Assembly: GCF_011493005.1 (NCBI RefSeq)
Contig: NZ_CP049159.1
Span: 310,001-374,000 of the forward strand
DNA: 64,000 nt
Direction of reading: 5' to 3'
Origin: Caballeronia sp. SBC1
GTDB taxonomy: Bacteria; Pseudomonadota; Gammaproteobacteria; Burkholderiales; Burkholderiaceae
The position numbers were made by a program, and so were the translations under genes. Under the pieces are notes generated by a model, which did no database searches, was not told the DNA's origin, and was given only the letters and a program-made list of their open reading frames with translations. Positions 47,038-55,916 of this stretch are shown piece by piece (position 1 is the stretch's first letter; every line of letters begins with the position of its first letter).

Positions 47038-47092
47038 GAGGTTCTTCGTTCGTTCGATTGAGTCGATTGATTGGACGCGCGCACGGCTCTCG

Positions 47093-48550
47093 TCAGATGC
47101 CGCGATACACGGTTTTGATCTGCATGAAGAATTCGAGGCCCGCGCGGCCGGATTCACGGAATGTCGATGTGCTCGAGCGCTTCAATCCACCGAACGGCGC
47201 GTTGATAACGTTGCCCGTCGTCGTGCGGTTGATCTTGACGGTGCCTGCCTCGATCTCGTCGGCGAAGCGATGCATGTAGCGCGCATTCGAGGTCACGATT
47301 GCCGCCGACAATCCATATTCGGTGTCGTTAGCTTTCGCGATGGCGTCGTCGTAATCCTTCACCGAAACGATCGCGATCACTGGCCCGAAAATTTCCTCGC
47401 GGCAGATGCGCATGTCCTGCGTGACGTCGGTGAAAACCGCCGGCGTGACGTAATAACCGTGCTCGTAAGCTGCTCCGCCCAGACGCTCGCCCCCGATCAG
47501 ATGAGTGGCCTGGTGCTTGCCCGATTCGACATACATGAGCACGTTTTCCAGTTGCTGCCGCGTGGCGAGCGGGCCCATGTCCATGCCGGGCGTCAGGCCG
47601 CTGCCGATCTTCAGCGTCCGGATCTTCTCAACCAGTTTTGCGGTGTAGGCAGCGCACACCTGCTCCATCACAAGCACGCGGCTCGTGCCGGTGCAGGCTT
47701 GACCGGCGAGCGACAGACCGCCCTTGATTGTCAGATCGACGGCCTTGTCGAGATCGGCGTCGTCCAGCACGATCAACGGATTCTTGCCGCCGAGTTCCAT
47801 CTGCGTGCGCGTCGTGATCGGCACCGATCGATGAATGTGCTCGCCGGCCGTGGTCGATCCCGTGAATGTGACCGCACGCACTTCAGGCGACGTGGTAATC
47901 GTCGATCCGATCGCCGACGCCTGGCCAGTAATGAAATTCAGCACACCCGATGGAATGCCGGCCTGAGCGAATGCCTCGGCAAGCCGGTAGCCGATCATCG
48001 GCGCATCCGAGGACGGCTTGAAGACGACCGTATTGCCTGCCATCAAGGCGGGCGCGATCTTGCGGGCGGGAATGGAGATGGGGAAATTCCACGGTGTGAT
48101 GACCGTGACGACACCCAGCGGCTCGCGATGCGTGTAGATGGCAAGATCGGGATCGTCGCTCGGGAACGTTTCGCCGGTGAAGGTCTGTGCCTCGGTCGCG
48201 TAAAAGCGCAACACCTGCGCCGAGCGCAGGATCTCGTCGCGGCTCTGTGCGAGCGGCTTACCCTCTTCGCGCGTCAGTTCCATCGCGAATTCGTCCACAT
48301 GCGCTTCGAGCCATGCGGCAGCCTTGTTGACGATCGTCGCGCGCTGGCTCACGGGCGTGCGCCGCCATGCCCCGAAGGCTTCGGATGCGGCTTGCACGGC
48401 TGCGTGCGCGTCGTCTGCATTCGAGGCCTGAAAGCGGCCCACAATGTCACGGGTGTCTGCCGGATTGATATTGACGAATGTCTGCCCGCTGACACTGGCA
48501 GACCACTCGCCCCCGATCAGATTTTTGAATTCTGTCGCCGGTTGGCTCAT
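47093..48550 (-). CDS. NAD(P)-dependent aldehyde dehydrogenase
   Basis: 485 residues with all family marks: cofactor region VITPWNFPISIPARKIAPALMAGNTVVFKPSSDAP, FTGSTTAGEHIHRSV, catalytic Glu in TQMELGGKNPLIVLDDAD and catalytic Cys in GQACTGTSRVLV, then EEIFGPVIAIVSV and NAPFGGLKRSSTSTFRESG. It oxidises an aldehyde to the acid. The closest groups by eye are vanillin, benzaldehyde and 2,5-dioxovalerate dehydrogenases. ATG 48550 has GAGG seven bases upstream. It probably takes the aldehyde product of the upstream di-iron enzyme. Confidence 0.93.
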   Translation of the reverse strand: MSQPATEFKNLIGGEWSASVSGQTFVNINPADTRDIVGRFQASNADDAHAAVQAASEAFGAWRRTPVSQRATIVNKAAAWLEAHVDEFAMELTREEGKPLAQSRDEILRSAQVLRFYATEAQTFTGETFPSDDPDLAIYTHREPLGVVTVITPWNFPISIPARKIAPALMAGNTVVFKPSSDAPMIGYRLAEAFAQAGIPSGVLNFITGQASAIGSTITTSPEVRAVTFTGSTTAGEHIHRSVPITTRTQMELGGKNPLIVLDDADLDKAVDLTIKGGLSLAGQACTGTSRVLVMEQVCAAYTAKLVEKIRTLKIGSGLTPGMDMGPLATRQQLENVLMYVESGKHQATHLIGGERLGGAAYEHGYYVTPAVFTDVTQDMRICREEIFGPVIAIVSVKDYDDAIAKANDTEYGLSAAIVTSNARYMHRFADEIEAGTVKINRTTTGNVINAPFGGLKRSSTSTFRESGRAGLEFFMQIKTVYRGI

Positions 48551-48669
48551 CACATTACCTCAGCCCTAATAAAGTCTGATGCGTGGTTCCACAGCGCACA
48601 GCCGGACGGCCGGTCGGACCATCATGGCTGACGCTGCCCTTGACTGTGCCGGGTCGTGCCCGCTGACGC

Positions 48670-49401
48670 TTAAGCGGCGAGACCGAGCTCCACCAGCGGC
48701 AATTCTCTTTCGACGTAGTCGTAATAGAGCGCGGTCGTATAGAGCAGGCGCATCTGCGCGCCGATTTCACAGATCTTCAGACAGCGTTGCTGCAACTCGA
48801 CCGTGTTCGCCTGTTCAAGGACGATCTGATAGCCACGCTCGCCGTGGATTTCGTCGGACACAATATGGAGGTCGAAGAATTCGACTTCCTCGTCGGTAAA
48901 TTGATACTTCTCGCGCAGCGTCGGTGTCTGCTTGCGGTAGATCGACGGCACCTGTGATTCGAGTCCTACCACGAGGCCAGCCACTGCAACGATCGGATCT
49001 TCACGCATCGCTACCGAATAGCACCACGCCTGCAGCCCGCGCGTAGTCGGTGACATGTTGTCGGGATTGACCACGCGTTCGCGCGTCGTGCCGCAGGCTT
49101 CGGCGAAACGGATCAACAGATCCGTATGACGGTCGCCGCCAATTTCCTCTTCGTACATGTTGGCGAGCAGGAAATCCTTTGCGTCCGTCAGGTGGTCCGG
49201 CATCCGCGCATACATGTAGGCGAGATAATCCGCGAACGGCCCAACGTAGTGATAGTGGTTCTCAGCCCAGCGCGCCAGATGTTCTCGGCTCAATTTGCCG
49301 CTTGCCCACGCAATGCTGAATGGCGCCTTGTTGGCACTCTTGCCCTTGATCGCTTCTTCGAGCGACTTGCGAAAATCGTCACGACTCATCAACTCAGCCA
49401 T
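48670..49401 (-). CDS. Iron-containing redox enzyme of the heme-oxygenase-like (TenA/PqqC/CADD) fold
   Basis: 243 residues, all-helical. Putative metal ligands recur in the family pattern: ENHYHYVGPFADYLAYMYAR near residue 40, NMYEEEIGGDRHTDLLIRFAEACG near 80, and HIVSDEIHGERGYQIVLEQ near 180. These supply Glu, His, Asp and His residues for a di-iron site, as in CADD, SznF or UndA relatives, which oxidise amines, fatty acids or self-derived groups. The start MAELMSRDDFRKSL follows GGAGCAAAAA; the frame to 49545 is too long. It leads the minus-strand operon and is divergent from the ferredoxin genes, which is unusual for this fold and suggests a ferredoxin-dependent oxygenase. Confidence 0.85.
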   Translation of the reverse strand: MAELMSRDDFRKSLEEAIKGKSANKAPFSIAWASGKLSREHLARWAENHYHYVGPFADYLAYMYARMPDHLTDAKDFLLANMYEEEIGGDRHTDLLIRFAEACGTTRERVVNPDNMSPTTRGLQAWCYSVAMREDPIVAVAGLVVGLESQVPSIYRKQTPTLREKYQFTDEEVEFFDLHIVSDEIHGERGYQIVLEQANTVELQQRCLKICEIGAQMRLLYTTALYYDYVERELPLVELGLAA

Positions 49402-49480
49402 TTTTTGCTCCAGGTTCGGTGGAAGTGTTCTCGAGGGGCTGCTGCGACCCTCGATGTAAGCAGAATAATGCTCACATAGA

Positions 49481-49493
49481 ATACTGTATACCG
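49481..49493. promoter_or_regulatory. GTATAC-centred site 1 (candidate GntR operator)
   Basis: ATACTGTATACCG, 80 bases before the di-iron-enzyme start. An identical 13-mer is at 52471. FCD-GntR regulators typically bind short palindromes of this kind. Confidence 0.55.
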
Positions 49494-49591
49494 TGGTAAA
49501 CGATAAGATGGTTGGAATCATCCGATGCTTCGCGTTTAATGGCATTTCTTACTGGTAATTATACCTAATCCAAGTAGCGCAGATCCGATTT

Positions 49592-49608
49592 CAGTATACA
49601 ATGTTCCA
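49592..49608. promoter_or_regulatory. GTATAC-centred site 2
   Basis: CAGTATACAATGTTCCA, 65 bases before the ferredoxin start. It shares TATAC-ATGTTCC with the site before the permease gene at 55506. Confidence 0.55.
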
Positions 49609-49671
49609 TAACCTCCATAGAATGGATTCACAAGGGCTGCCGACGTCGGCCCGTACAAAGACAGGTTTCAG

Positions 49672-49977
49672 ATGCCCATCGTCATATTTGAGAAGAACGG
49701 TTCGACCCATCGAGACGAAGTGCCCGAGCACACAAATCTCGTTGTGCGCGCGGGAATCAAGCGCTTTCCCTATCCGCATCTGCGTTATGAGTGCGGCATG
49801 GGCAAATGCTCGAAATGCGCCTGTGTCGTCAAAAACGGAGGTGAACACCTGCCCCCGCCTAACTGGAAGGAGAAGAAGCAGCTGGGCGAGCGGCTCGAAC
49901 GGGGTTATCGGCTGGTCTGCCAAGTCTGGATCGAGCACGACATTGAACTCGAACAGTTCGAGGAGAGCGCGCAATGA
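49672..49977 (+). CDS. 2Fe-2S ferredoxin 1
   Basis: 101 residues. The plant-type cluster ligands are in RYECGMGKCSKCACVV and LVCQVWIEHDIELEQ. The charged C-terminal half is unusually long (LPPPNWKEKKQLGERLERG). It carries electrons from a reductase to an oxygenase in the cytoplasm. It is the first gene of the plus-strand operon and overlaps the next gene by ATGA. A second, different ferredoxin follows two genes later, so the pathway may need two carriers with different potentials or partners. Confidence 0.9.
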   Translation: MPIVIFEKNGSTHRDEVPEHTNLVVRAGIKRFPYPHLRYECGMGKCSKCACVVKNGGEHLPPPNWKEKKQLGERLERGYRLVCQVWIEHDIELEQFEESAQ

Positions 49978-50324
49978 ACGATGCGGACCATGTCGCGCTC
50001 AGCGGCGAACTCTTCGTGATCCTGTCGAGCAGGCCTGGTGAATACCACACCGAACCGCTCGGCGATCTGACGCCCGTGGATGCCTGGGACTATTTCTATT
50101 GCGGCCGGCATCTTGCCACCTTCGTGATCGCACGCGTGCATGGCTCCGCGCGCATTCGCGTGATCGACGAAACCGAGTTTCCCTACGCAGTCACGGTGAT
50201 GCCGATTCGTTTTCTCGAAAAATTCCGCGATCGCGCCGCCGCAGTGAGCGCGCTGGGTGTCCTGGTGGGATCGAATCAGGCGGAAATCGAACTCAGGCAG
50301 CAGCACCCACAGCAACCATTTTGA
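49974..50324 (+). CDS. Hypothetical protein between two ferredoxins
   Basis: 116 residues, MNDADHVALSGELFVILSSRPGEYHTEPLGDLTPVDAWDYFYCGRHLATFVIARVHGSARIRVIDETEFPYAVTVMPIRFLEKFRDRAAAV. Soluble, mixed alpha/beta, with no motif I can name. Its start overlaps the ferredoxin stop (ATGA), so it is translated with it, and it ends 16 bases before the second ferredoxin. Conserved placement between two iron-sulfur proteins suggests a small oxygenase-component or assembly protein. Confidence 0.7.
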   Translation: MNDADHVALSGELFVILSSRPGEYHTEPLGDLTPVDAWDYFYCGRHLATFVIARVHGSARIRVIDETEFPYAVTVMPIRFLEKFRDRAAAVSALGVLVGSNQAEIELRQQHPQQPF

Positions 50325-50340
50325 AACGGCAGGATTCGGC

Positions 50341-50619
50341 ATGGTCAGGATCACGTTCATCAACAAGGAACACAAGACGGTCAATGCGCCCGTGGACAGC
50401 AATCTGCTGCGCGTCTCGATCCGCGAACAGGGTGGCATTCCGTTCAAGTGCGGCGGCGGCCTTTGCGGCACCTGCAAGTGCCGGATCGAACGCGGCCTCG
50501 AGCACACCGATGCCGTCAAAGACAAAGAAAAGCGTCATCTGAGCGACGCCGACTTCGAAGCCGGCTACAGGATGGCCTGCCAGACTTTCGTCAACGGGGA
50601 TGTCAGCGTCTCATGGTGA
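50341..50619 (+). CDS. 2Fe-2S ferredoxin 2
   Basis: 92 residues, MVRITFINKEHKTVNAPVDSNLLRVSIREQGGIPFKCGGGLCGTCKCRIERG with cysteines in FKCGGGLCGTCKC and YRMACQTFV. A standard short plant-type ferredoxin, more similar to those of aromatic oxygenases than ferredoxin 1. The start ATG 50341 is preferred over the longer frame from 50257. It overlaps the hydrolase start by seven bases. Confidence 0.9.
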   Translation: MVRITFINKEHKTVNAPVDSNLLRVSIREQGGIPFKCGGGLCGTCKCRIERGLEHTDAVKDKEKRHLSDADFEAGYRMACQTFVNGDVSVSW

Positions 50620-51566
50620 TACCGCCATACTCCACACTCGAGCCGCTCGGTTCGCTGCCTGAGGCGCAACGTCGCTTGATGCTCGAAATAGGGCCGCGCT
50701 GGGGCAGCGATATCGTGGCCCATCGCAAGCTGGTGATCGACTGTTACACGCCGCTAGTGGCCGCGACGCCCAAAGATGGCATCGCCGTGCAGCGTAATAT
50801 TCAGTACGGCACGCATCCGCGTCAGGTTCTCGATGTGTTCGCACCGCGCGACTTCGAGGCGAATCTTTCGGGCGCCATGCCCCGGGTGGCCGTCGTCTTT
50901 GTGCATGGCGGCGCGTTCGTGCGCGGCAACAAGAGCGTCAACGGCGAGATTTACGACAACGTGAGCTACTGGTTCGCCGCGCAGGGCTTCGTGGCGATCA
51001 ACGTTGAATACCGGCTGGCCGACATTGCGCCCTACCCTGGCGGCGCCGAAGACGTACGCGACGCACTGGCGCTCGTCGCCAGCGAGGCCGAAAGCTGGGG
51101 TATCGACCGGCGCCGAATGTTTCTCGTCGGCCACTCGGCGGGCGGCGCACATGCGGCAACCTGCCTGTTCGATCCGGCGTTGTGCGCGATGCGACCGGCG
51201 CCGCCCGTCGCGGGACTGGTGCTGATCAGCGCGCGGCTTGTGGCTGACGTTCGTCCCGGCAACCCGAACGCGAATCCGGTGCGGGCCTATTTCGGCAACG
51301 ACGAGCAACTGTATGAAGCCCGCTCCGCGCTGACCCACATTGCGCGTTCCAACGTGCCATTGATGATCGCGGTCGCGGAATTCGAGAATCCTTATCTCGA
51401 CGAATATGGCGCGCAATGCTTTCTCAATGCGCTTCGGCTTCGCGGTGTACCGCCCCGCTTCATTCAGATGCGCGGCCACAATCACACGTCGATCGTTGCC
51501 CATTTCAATTCGGGCGAAGACTATCTCGGACGGGAAATTCTCAGATTCATTGAAGACGCCGCTTGA
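50613..51566 (+). CDS. Alpha/beta-hydrolase (HSL-type carboxylesterase/amidase)
   Basis: 317 residues. The oxyanion motif HGG is in VAVVFVHGGAFVRGN, the nucleophile elbow in FLVGHSAGGAHAATCLF, the acid residue near AVAEFENPYLDEYG and the catalytic His in MRGHNHTSIVAHF. This is the hormone-sensitive-lipase/acetylesterase layout. It hydrolyses a small ester or amide; kynurenine formamidase-like enzymes belong here too. It overlaps ferredoxin 2 and so belongs to the plus-strand operon, likely opening an ester, lactone or formamide intermediate of the pathway. Confidence 0.9.
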   Translation: MVIPPYSTLEPLGSLPEAQRRLMLEIGPRWGSDIVAHRKLVIDCYTPLVAATPKDGIAVQRNIQYGTHPRQVLDVFAPRDFEANLSGAMPRVAVVFVHGGAFVRGNKSVNGEIYDNVSYWFAAQGFVAINVEYRLADIAPYPGGAEDVRDALALVASEAESWGIDRRRMFLVGHSAGGAHAATCLFDPALCAMRPAPPVAGLVLISARLVADVRPGNPNANPVRAYFGNDEQLYEARSALTHIARSNVPLMIAVAEFENPYLDEYGAQCFLNALRLRGVPPRFIQMRGHNHTSIVAHFNSGEDYLGREILRFIEDAA

Positions 51567-51757
51567 CCCTTCCCGGCGGAATCGCCGCGGAAGAAAAACT
51601 GCCACACCGGGAAGACAAATTGTGCCGGAATGGGATGCACAGCTGAATTGATGCGGCAAGTGAATATATTATACTAACGACTATATGCCGCGTTTGTCGG
51701 CTGGATTGGCCTCACAGCCAATGCAGACGGCCCATTCACGTGTTTCTTGAGTGTCCT

Positions 51758-52447
51758 ATGAAAATCGTCGATGCACCTATCGAGAGTGCGGAATCGCGGG
51801 GTAATCCAAGCGCGCCGCTCGGGCACCAGCAGCTCTCGCAACTCGTCACGTCCCGGCTGCGGGAAAAGATCCTGTCCGGGCAACTGGAACCAGGCCATCG
51901 TCTGGTCGAAGGTCGCATAGCCGAGGACCTTGGCGTCTCGCGCGTTCCCGTCCGCGAAGCCTTGCGCGCGCTCGGCGCCGAGGGCCTTGTCGAAATCCGG
52001 CCGCGTCTCGGCGCAGTGGTGGCGTCACTCGAAGCGTCCGCAGCGCGCGAAATGATCCAGATCCGCGCTACGCTTGAAGGGCTGAACGCCCGTTTGGCCG
52101 CGGAACATCGCACACCTGAACTCATCGCCAAGATCGAACAGGTGCTCGATGTTGGGCGCAAGCAGATCGAATCCGGTGAAGTGGACGGCCTGCAGGATCT
52201 TAATTCGCGGTTCCACGATCTCCTGTACACGGCTGGCGCAAATTCGATGCTCTCCGATCTCATGCGCTCATTGCGCGAGCGTACTCGCAGGTTGTTTTTT
52301 GCCACGACCGAAGAGGAAATCCGTCGCACATGGGACGAGCACTCGGCAATCCTGCGCGCGGTGCAATCGGGCGACGGCGCCCTGGCCGCATTGCTGGCCG
52401 AACGACATGTCATGCGGGCCGCTCAGTATTACTTGAGCAAAGTATAA
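51758..52447 (+). CDS. GntR-family transcriptional regulator, FCD (FadR/VanR) subfamily
   Basis: 229 residues. The winged HTH is LSQLVTSRLREKILSGQLEPGHRLVEGRIAEDLGVSRVPVREALRALGAEGLVEIRPRLGAVVAS. The FCD effector domain has IQIRATLEGLNARLAAEH, LNSRFHDLLYTAGANSML and the metal-site His in IRRTWDEHSAILRAVQSGDGALAALLAERHVMRAAQYYL. Such regulators release DNA on binding a small acid. The GTATAC-centred sites around this gene and at the divergent promoter make it the likely controller of the 43-55 kb island. Confidence 0.92.
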   Translation: MKIVDAPIESAESRGNPSAPLGHQQLSQLVTSRLREKILSGQLEPGHRLVEGRIAEDLGVSRVPVREALRALGAEGLVEIRPRLGAVVASLEASAAREMIQIRATLEGLNARLAAEHRTPELIAKIEQVLDVGRKQIESGEVDGLQDLNSRFHDLLYTAGANSMLSDLMRSLRERTRRLFFATTEEEIRRTWDEHSAILRAVQSGDGALAALLAERHVMRAAQYYLSKV

Positions 52448-52470
52448 GCGGGCTTGGCTCTTAAATTAAA

Positions 52471-52483
52471 ATACTGTATACCG
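52471..52483. promoter_or_regulatory. GTATAC-centred site 3
   Basis: ATACTGTATACCG, identical to the 13-mer at 49481. It lies just after the GntR stop and just before the hairpin between convergent genes, an odd place for an operator. It may be a remnant, or may allow looping with the other sites. Confidence 0.45.
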
Positions 52484-52486
52484 AAA

Positions 52487-52524
52487 GCAATCAATAAGGC
52501 GCCGCGAGGGGCCTTATTGATTGC
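52487..52524. terminator. Bidirectional hairpin between convergent genes
   Basis: GCAATCAATAAGGC and GCCTTATTGATTGC form a perfect 14-base stem with a 10-base loop between the ends of the GntR and porin genes. There is no T-run, but the position and stability suit a two-way terminator or RNA 3' protector. Confidence 0.75.
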
Positions 52525-52544
52525 GTACAAATTGTGCTGAAACT

Positions 52545-53651
52545 TCAGAACCTGTGCCTCATGCCTAGCGCAATCGTCGCCTGCTCATTGGTACTCGACG
52601 CGCTCAGAAACTGGCTGACCTGCGCAAACTTGGCCGAGCCGTTGGCGCGCTGCCCGGTTCCCATGAGATACACATCCGTGCGCTTCGACAAGCTGTAATC
52701 GAGAAAAAGATCGGCCTGCTCGTAGCGAGGATGCGTGTCGCCGGCATCGACCTTGCCGTCGGTGTAGACAAAGGCCGCACCTAGCAGCACTGCGGGCGTG
52801 AAGCGATACGATGCGTTCAGTTCATAATTGCGAAACGTCACGTCCTGCGTCTCGAAGCCGCCTTTGAAAGTTGACTGCGTGAAGGCGCCACCGATCTTCG
52901 CCGCTCCAAACTGGTAGCTCGCACCAGCACCGAACACATCGTAGGCGTGCGAAGCCAACGCGTAGGCGCCATCCGCGCTGTTCGCGGTGGTCCAGAATGT
53001 GCCCGTGGCGAGCGCAGACGGATGATCGACGTGCGTGTACGCCGAACCCACATACAAGCCACTCGTCTGATAGTGCGCGCCTACGCTCCACACACTGTCG
53101 AGTGCAATGGAGCCCGACTGACCACCCGGCGCGTACATCGCCGTCACCTGCGCGCCGCCAAGGACTGGCGAGGTGTACTTGACCGTGTTGTTGACGCGAA
53201 AACCACGATTGGTGTTGTCATTATCACCAGGATGCTCGAACAGCACGCTCCATTGGTCGGTCGTGATCGGCGATACGTTTTCGACCATTTCATCGTACTG
53301 GCGCCCCAGTGTGACGCTGCCGAACTGATCGCTTGCAAGTCCGACATAGGCTTGACGGCCGAACATCAGGCCACTCTGGCCGAGCGTGCCGTTTGCGATC
53401 GAAAAGCCGTTTTCGAGCACGAACACGGCATGCAGGCCGCCTCCAAGATCTTCGCTTCCCCTGAATCCCCATCGATCCCCCTGCGTAATGCCGCTCATCT
53501 GCTGATACGTCTGGCCGCCCTTCTGATTCGTCGTGAACGTCAGGCCGCCGTCGAGTACGCCGTACAGAGTCACGCTCGATTGCGCGCGTGCGGTGCTGTA
53601 GAGCGATGATGCGGCAAGCACCACGAACATCGTTCGTCCAAATGTTTTCAT
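52545..53651 (-). CDS. Gram-negative porin (OmpC-like, 16-strand)
   Basis: 368 residues with a signal peptide (MKTFGRTMFVVLAASSLYSTARA), the mature start QSSVTLYGVLDGGLTFTT, the GDRWGFRGSEDLGGG turn, and the family's terminal phenylalanine in TIALGMRHRF for outer-membrane insertion. It forms a trimeric channel for small hydrophilic solutes, here presumably the pathway substrate. It is transcribed toward the GntR gene. The permease gene lies 190 bases upstream on the same strand, so the two may be one uptake unit. Confidence 0.93.
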   Translation of the reverse strand: MKTFGRTMFVVLAASSLYSTARAQSSVTLYGVLDGGLTFTTNQKGGQTYQQMSGITQGDRWGFRGSEDLGGGLHAVFVLENGFSIANGTLGQSGLMFGRQAYVGLASDQFGSVTLGRQYDEMVENVSPITTDQWSVLFEHPGDNDNTNRGFRVNNTVKYTSPVLGGAQVTAMYAPGGQSGSIALDSVWSVGAHYQTSGLYVGSAYTHVDHPSALATGTFWTTANSADGAYALASHAYDVFGAGASYQFGAAKIGGAFTQSTFKGGFETQDVTFRNYELNASYRFTPAVLLGAAFVYTDGKVDAGDTHPRYEQADLFLDYSLSKRTDVYLMGTGQRANGSAKFAQVSQFLSASSTNEQATIALGMRHRF

Positions 53652-53841
53652 CCAGTTCTTCTCCGGTACTTAGGTTGTGTTAATCATCAGCAAAATCGCA
53701 ATCGCAGCACGTCTTTTCGAAATCTCTTCTTACTTTCGATTCGTTATACTTATTATTTTGAGTATTGGTTGATTACGTGTCGTTCCTTCGATGCCTGGTC
53801 TCAGGCGGTTTTTCGCACTCCAAGCAATGCGCGTGGCAAGA

Positions 53842-55455
53842 TCACCAGATCAGGATTGCGACAAGCGTCGAAATGAGCAGGCCGCACATCACCGGCAAGA
53901 TCAGATGACGCACAGCCTGCAACACCGGCACGCGCGCAAAACTGGCGACAGCCGCGAGCGCCGACCACGCCGTCAGCGTCTTGCCAGTCCACACCGCACC
54001 CATCTGACCGATTGCGGCAAGGGTCGATACATCGAGTCCGACTGCACGTCCCAGCGCGCCCGCCAGCGCGCCGGTCAACGGCAAACCTGCGAATCCCGAT
54101 CCGTCGATGCCTGTGACCATGCCTGAAAAGAGGATGCCGTACGAAACGAAGAACTTGTCGTGCGGAATGATGTGTTCACACGCTTTCACGAGATCGGCAA
54201 GCAGGCCGGGCGCGGCTGTGCCTGCAGGCAAACCCAGGATCGGCGCCGCCGTCCCTGCAACGCCGATGAAGAAAAACCCGGCGATCGGCAGCACGGAGCT
54301 CATCGCGCGGAACGAAAACACGAAGCCTTCCGTGACGTGCTCGGCCGTGCTGCGGCATACTGAGTGATAATCGCGTGCGGCCGCGACGACCACCATCAGC
54401 AGAGCGGCAAGACCGCCGACCAGCGCCGCCGCTGCGTTACCGCTCGCACCTCTAAAGCCGGGTATCAGATGCGGCAACACCATATACGCGACAATGCCGA
54501 GAAACGCGACCGGCGTGACGATCGCGAAGCATCGCGACCACCGTTCCTGCGCGAGTGTCAGCAGATCGCGCTGTGATGTCGACGTGCGGACGAGCGCAGC
54601 ACCATGACCGCCCGGCTGAACGATTGCCGCAGCGGCCTGCAGTGCGCCTCCCTGGACACCACGTCCGCCATGTCCACCTTCGTCGCCGGCCGACGCATGC
54701 TGCAGCTTTTCACGGCGAATGCGTGCACGGCTCGGCACATGACCTTGCGTCGATGAATTTGCGGTGATCTCGATGGCTTCCCAGCGCTCGAGATTTTCCA
54801 GGTCGGGAGCGACGATTTGGCGGCGAATCTTCAGATAGGCGATCAGGAATGCAATGCCACCCGTGATGAGCGACAGCAGCAATGCTTTGTCCGCGACTGC
54901 GGGCATGGCTACCGCAGCCGCTTTCGCGCTAATGCCCGGAGCAACCTTGATGACATAGTCCGACGACAGTGCCGTGCCCAGGCCTGCGATGCCTATACAC
55001 ATGGCCGCACCAAGCGGCGGCACGCCGGCATAGATTGCGGCGGGCAACAGAATGCCCGCAATCAGAGGAACAGCGGGCGTTGGCCAGAAGAACAGCGCGA
55101 GCACATAACTGACCGCGCCGAGCACGAAATAGCCGACATGCCCGTTGACCATTAGGACCTTGAACGGCTGGACCATCTTGACGTCGGCGTTGATGCGTTT
55201 TAGCGCATTGAGCAGTGCCGTCATCAACGAAATCACGAGAAAGATGTTGAACAGCTCGCGTGCTGCTGTCAGCGGCGCATAAAACACAGCTTCCAGCGCA
55301 GCCGACGTCTGTCCTGAATACGCCAGAACCGTGGCAAACGTGGCGATGATGGCTGGCGCGACGACATTCGCCCTGCATACCATCGTGCCGATGATCACGA
55401 CGATGCCGCACAGATAGATCCAATGCGCGGGAGTCAGTACAACGTGGGGTTCCAT
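53842..55455 (-). CDS. Multi-pass permease (probable carboxylate/ion transporter)
   Basis: 537 residues with about 12 hydrophobic segments, beginning HWIYLCGIVVIIGTMVCRANVVAPAIIATFATVLAY. The middle has a long hydrophilic loop (RARIRREKLQHASAGDEGGHGGRGVQGG), and the end has SYGILFSGMVTGIDGSGFAGLPLTGALAGALGRAVG. It matches the general shape of citrate or gluconate-type permeases, but I cannot name the exact family. The start MEPHVVLTPAHW follows TTGGAGAC. A GTATAC-centred site lies about 50 bases upstream, placing it in the putative GntR regulon; with the porin it probably imports the catabolised acid. Confidence 0.8.
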   Translation of the reverse strand: MEPHVVLTPAHWIYLCGIVVIIGTMVCRANVVAPAIIATFATVLAYSGQTSAALEAVFYAPLTAARELFNIFLVISLMTALLNALKRINADVKMVQPFKVLMVNGHVGYFVLGAVSYVLALFFWPTPAVPLIAGILLPAAIYAGVPPLGAAMCIGIAGLGTALSSDYVIKVAPGISAKAAAVAMPAVADKALLLSLITGGIAFLIAYLKIRRQIVAPDLENLERWEAIEITANSSTQGHVPSRARIRREKLQHASAGDEGGHGGRGVQGGALQAAAAIVQPGGHGAALVRTSTSQRDLLTLAQERWSRCFAIVTPVAFLGIVAYMVLPHLIPGFRGASGNAAAALVGGLAALLMVVVAAARDYHSVCRSTAEHVTEGFVFSFRAMSSVLPIAGFFFIGVAGTAAPILGLPAGTAAPGLLADLVKACEHIIPHDKFFVSYGILFSGMVTGIDGSGFAGLPLTGALAGALGRAVGLDVSTLAAIGQMGAVWTGKTLTAWSALAAVASFARVPVLQAVRHLILPVMCGLLISTLVAILIW

Positions 55456-55505
55456 TACGTCTCCAAGGTCGGCTATTACAATGTAACTTTTGCAAGTAAA
55501 CGGTG

Positions 55506-55524
55506 TTCTGTATACTATGTTCCA
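55506..55524. promoter_or_regulatory. GTATAC-centred site 4
   Basis: TTCTGTATACTATGTTCCA, 50-70 bases before the permease start. TATAC-ATGTTCC is shared with the site at 49592. Confidence 0.55.
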
Positions 55525-55916
55525 TGTGCGACGAAGACAACTGAAAATAAAACGGCGTTTACCCGCACTAACTCCGGGAGCTCTCCAGCCCAACGAAAGG
55601 CGACTTTCATGCGGTGGACGCGAGATGTCGTATCGCAACAAGGGAGTGCCACGGAAGACGGCAAATGGCAGAGTCGGCCGTATGCCATAGAAAGCATGCT
55701 GCCCACCACTGACGCGCTCATGGAGGGTTCAAACCGGGTTGTGGAAGGACGAACTTATTGACGCATGCCTATCTAAGGCGCCAATTTGGACGTGGCAGGA
55801 AATCCAGATAGTTGCTTAAGAGCACTCGCTTTTGACGTAACGCCCGTTGTCGCTTCCGGACACGGCCCCGCTCACACAAGCGGCTTCCACGCTAGACGTA
55901 CGTAAAAATCCGAATC

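Larger units (their letters stand above)
49402..49671. other. Divergent promoter region of the catabolic island
   Basis: 270 bases between the di-iron-enzyme and ferredoxin operons, carrying GTATAC-centred sites at 49481 and 49592 near the two ends. It is the obvious control region of both operons. Confidence 0.55.
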
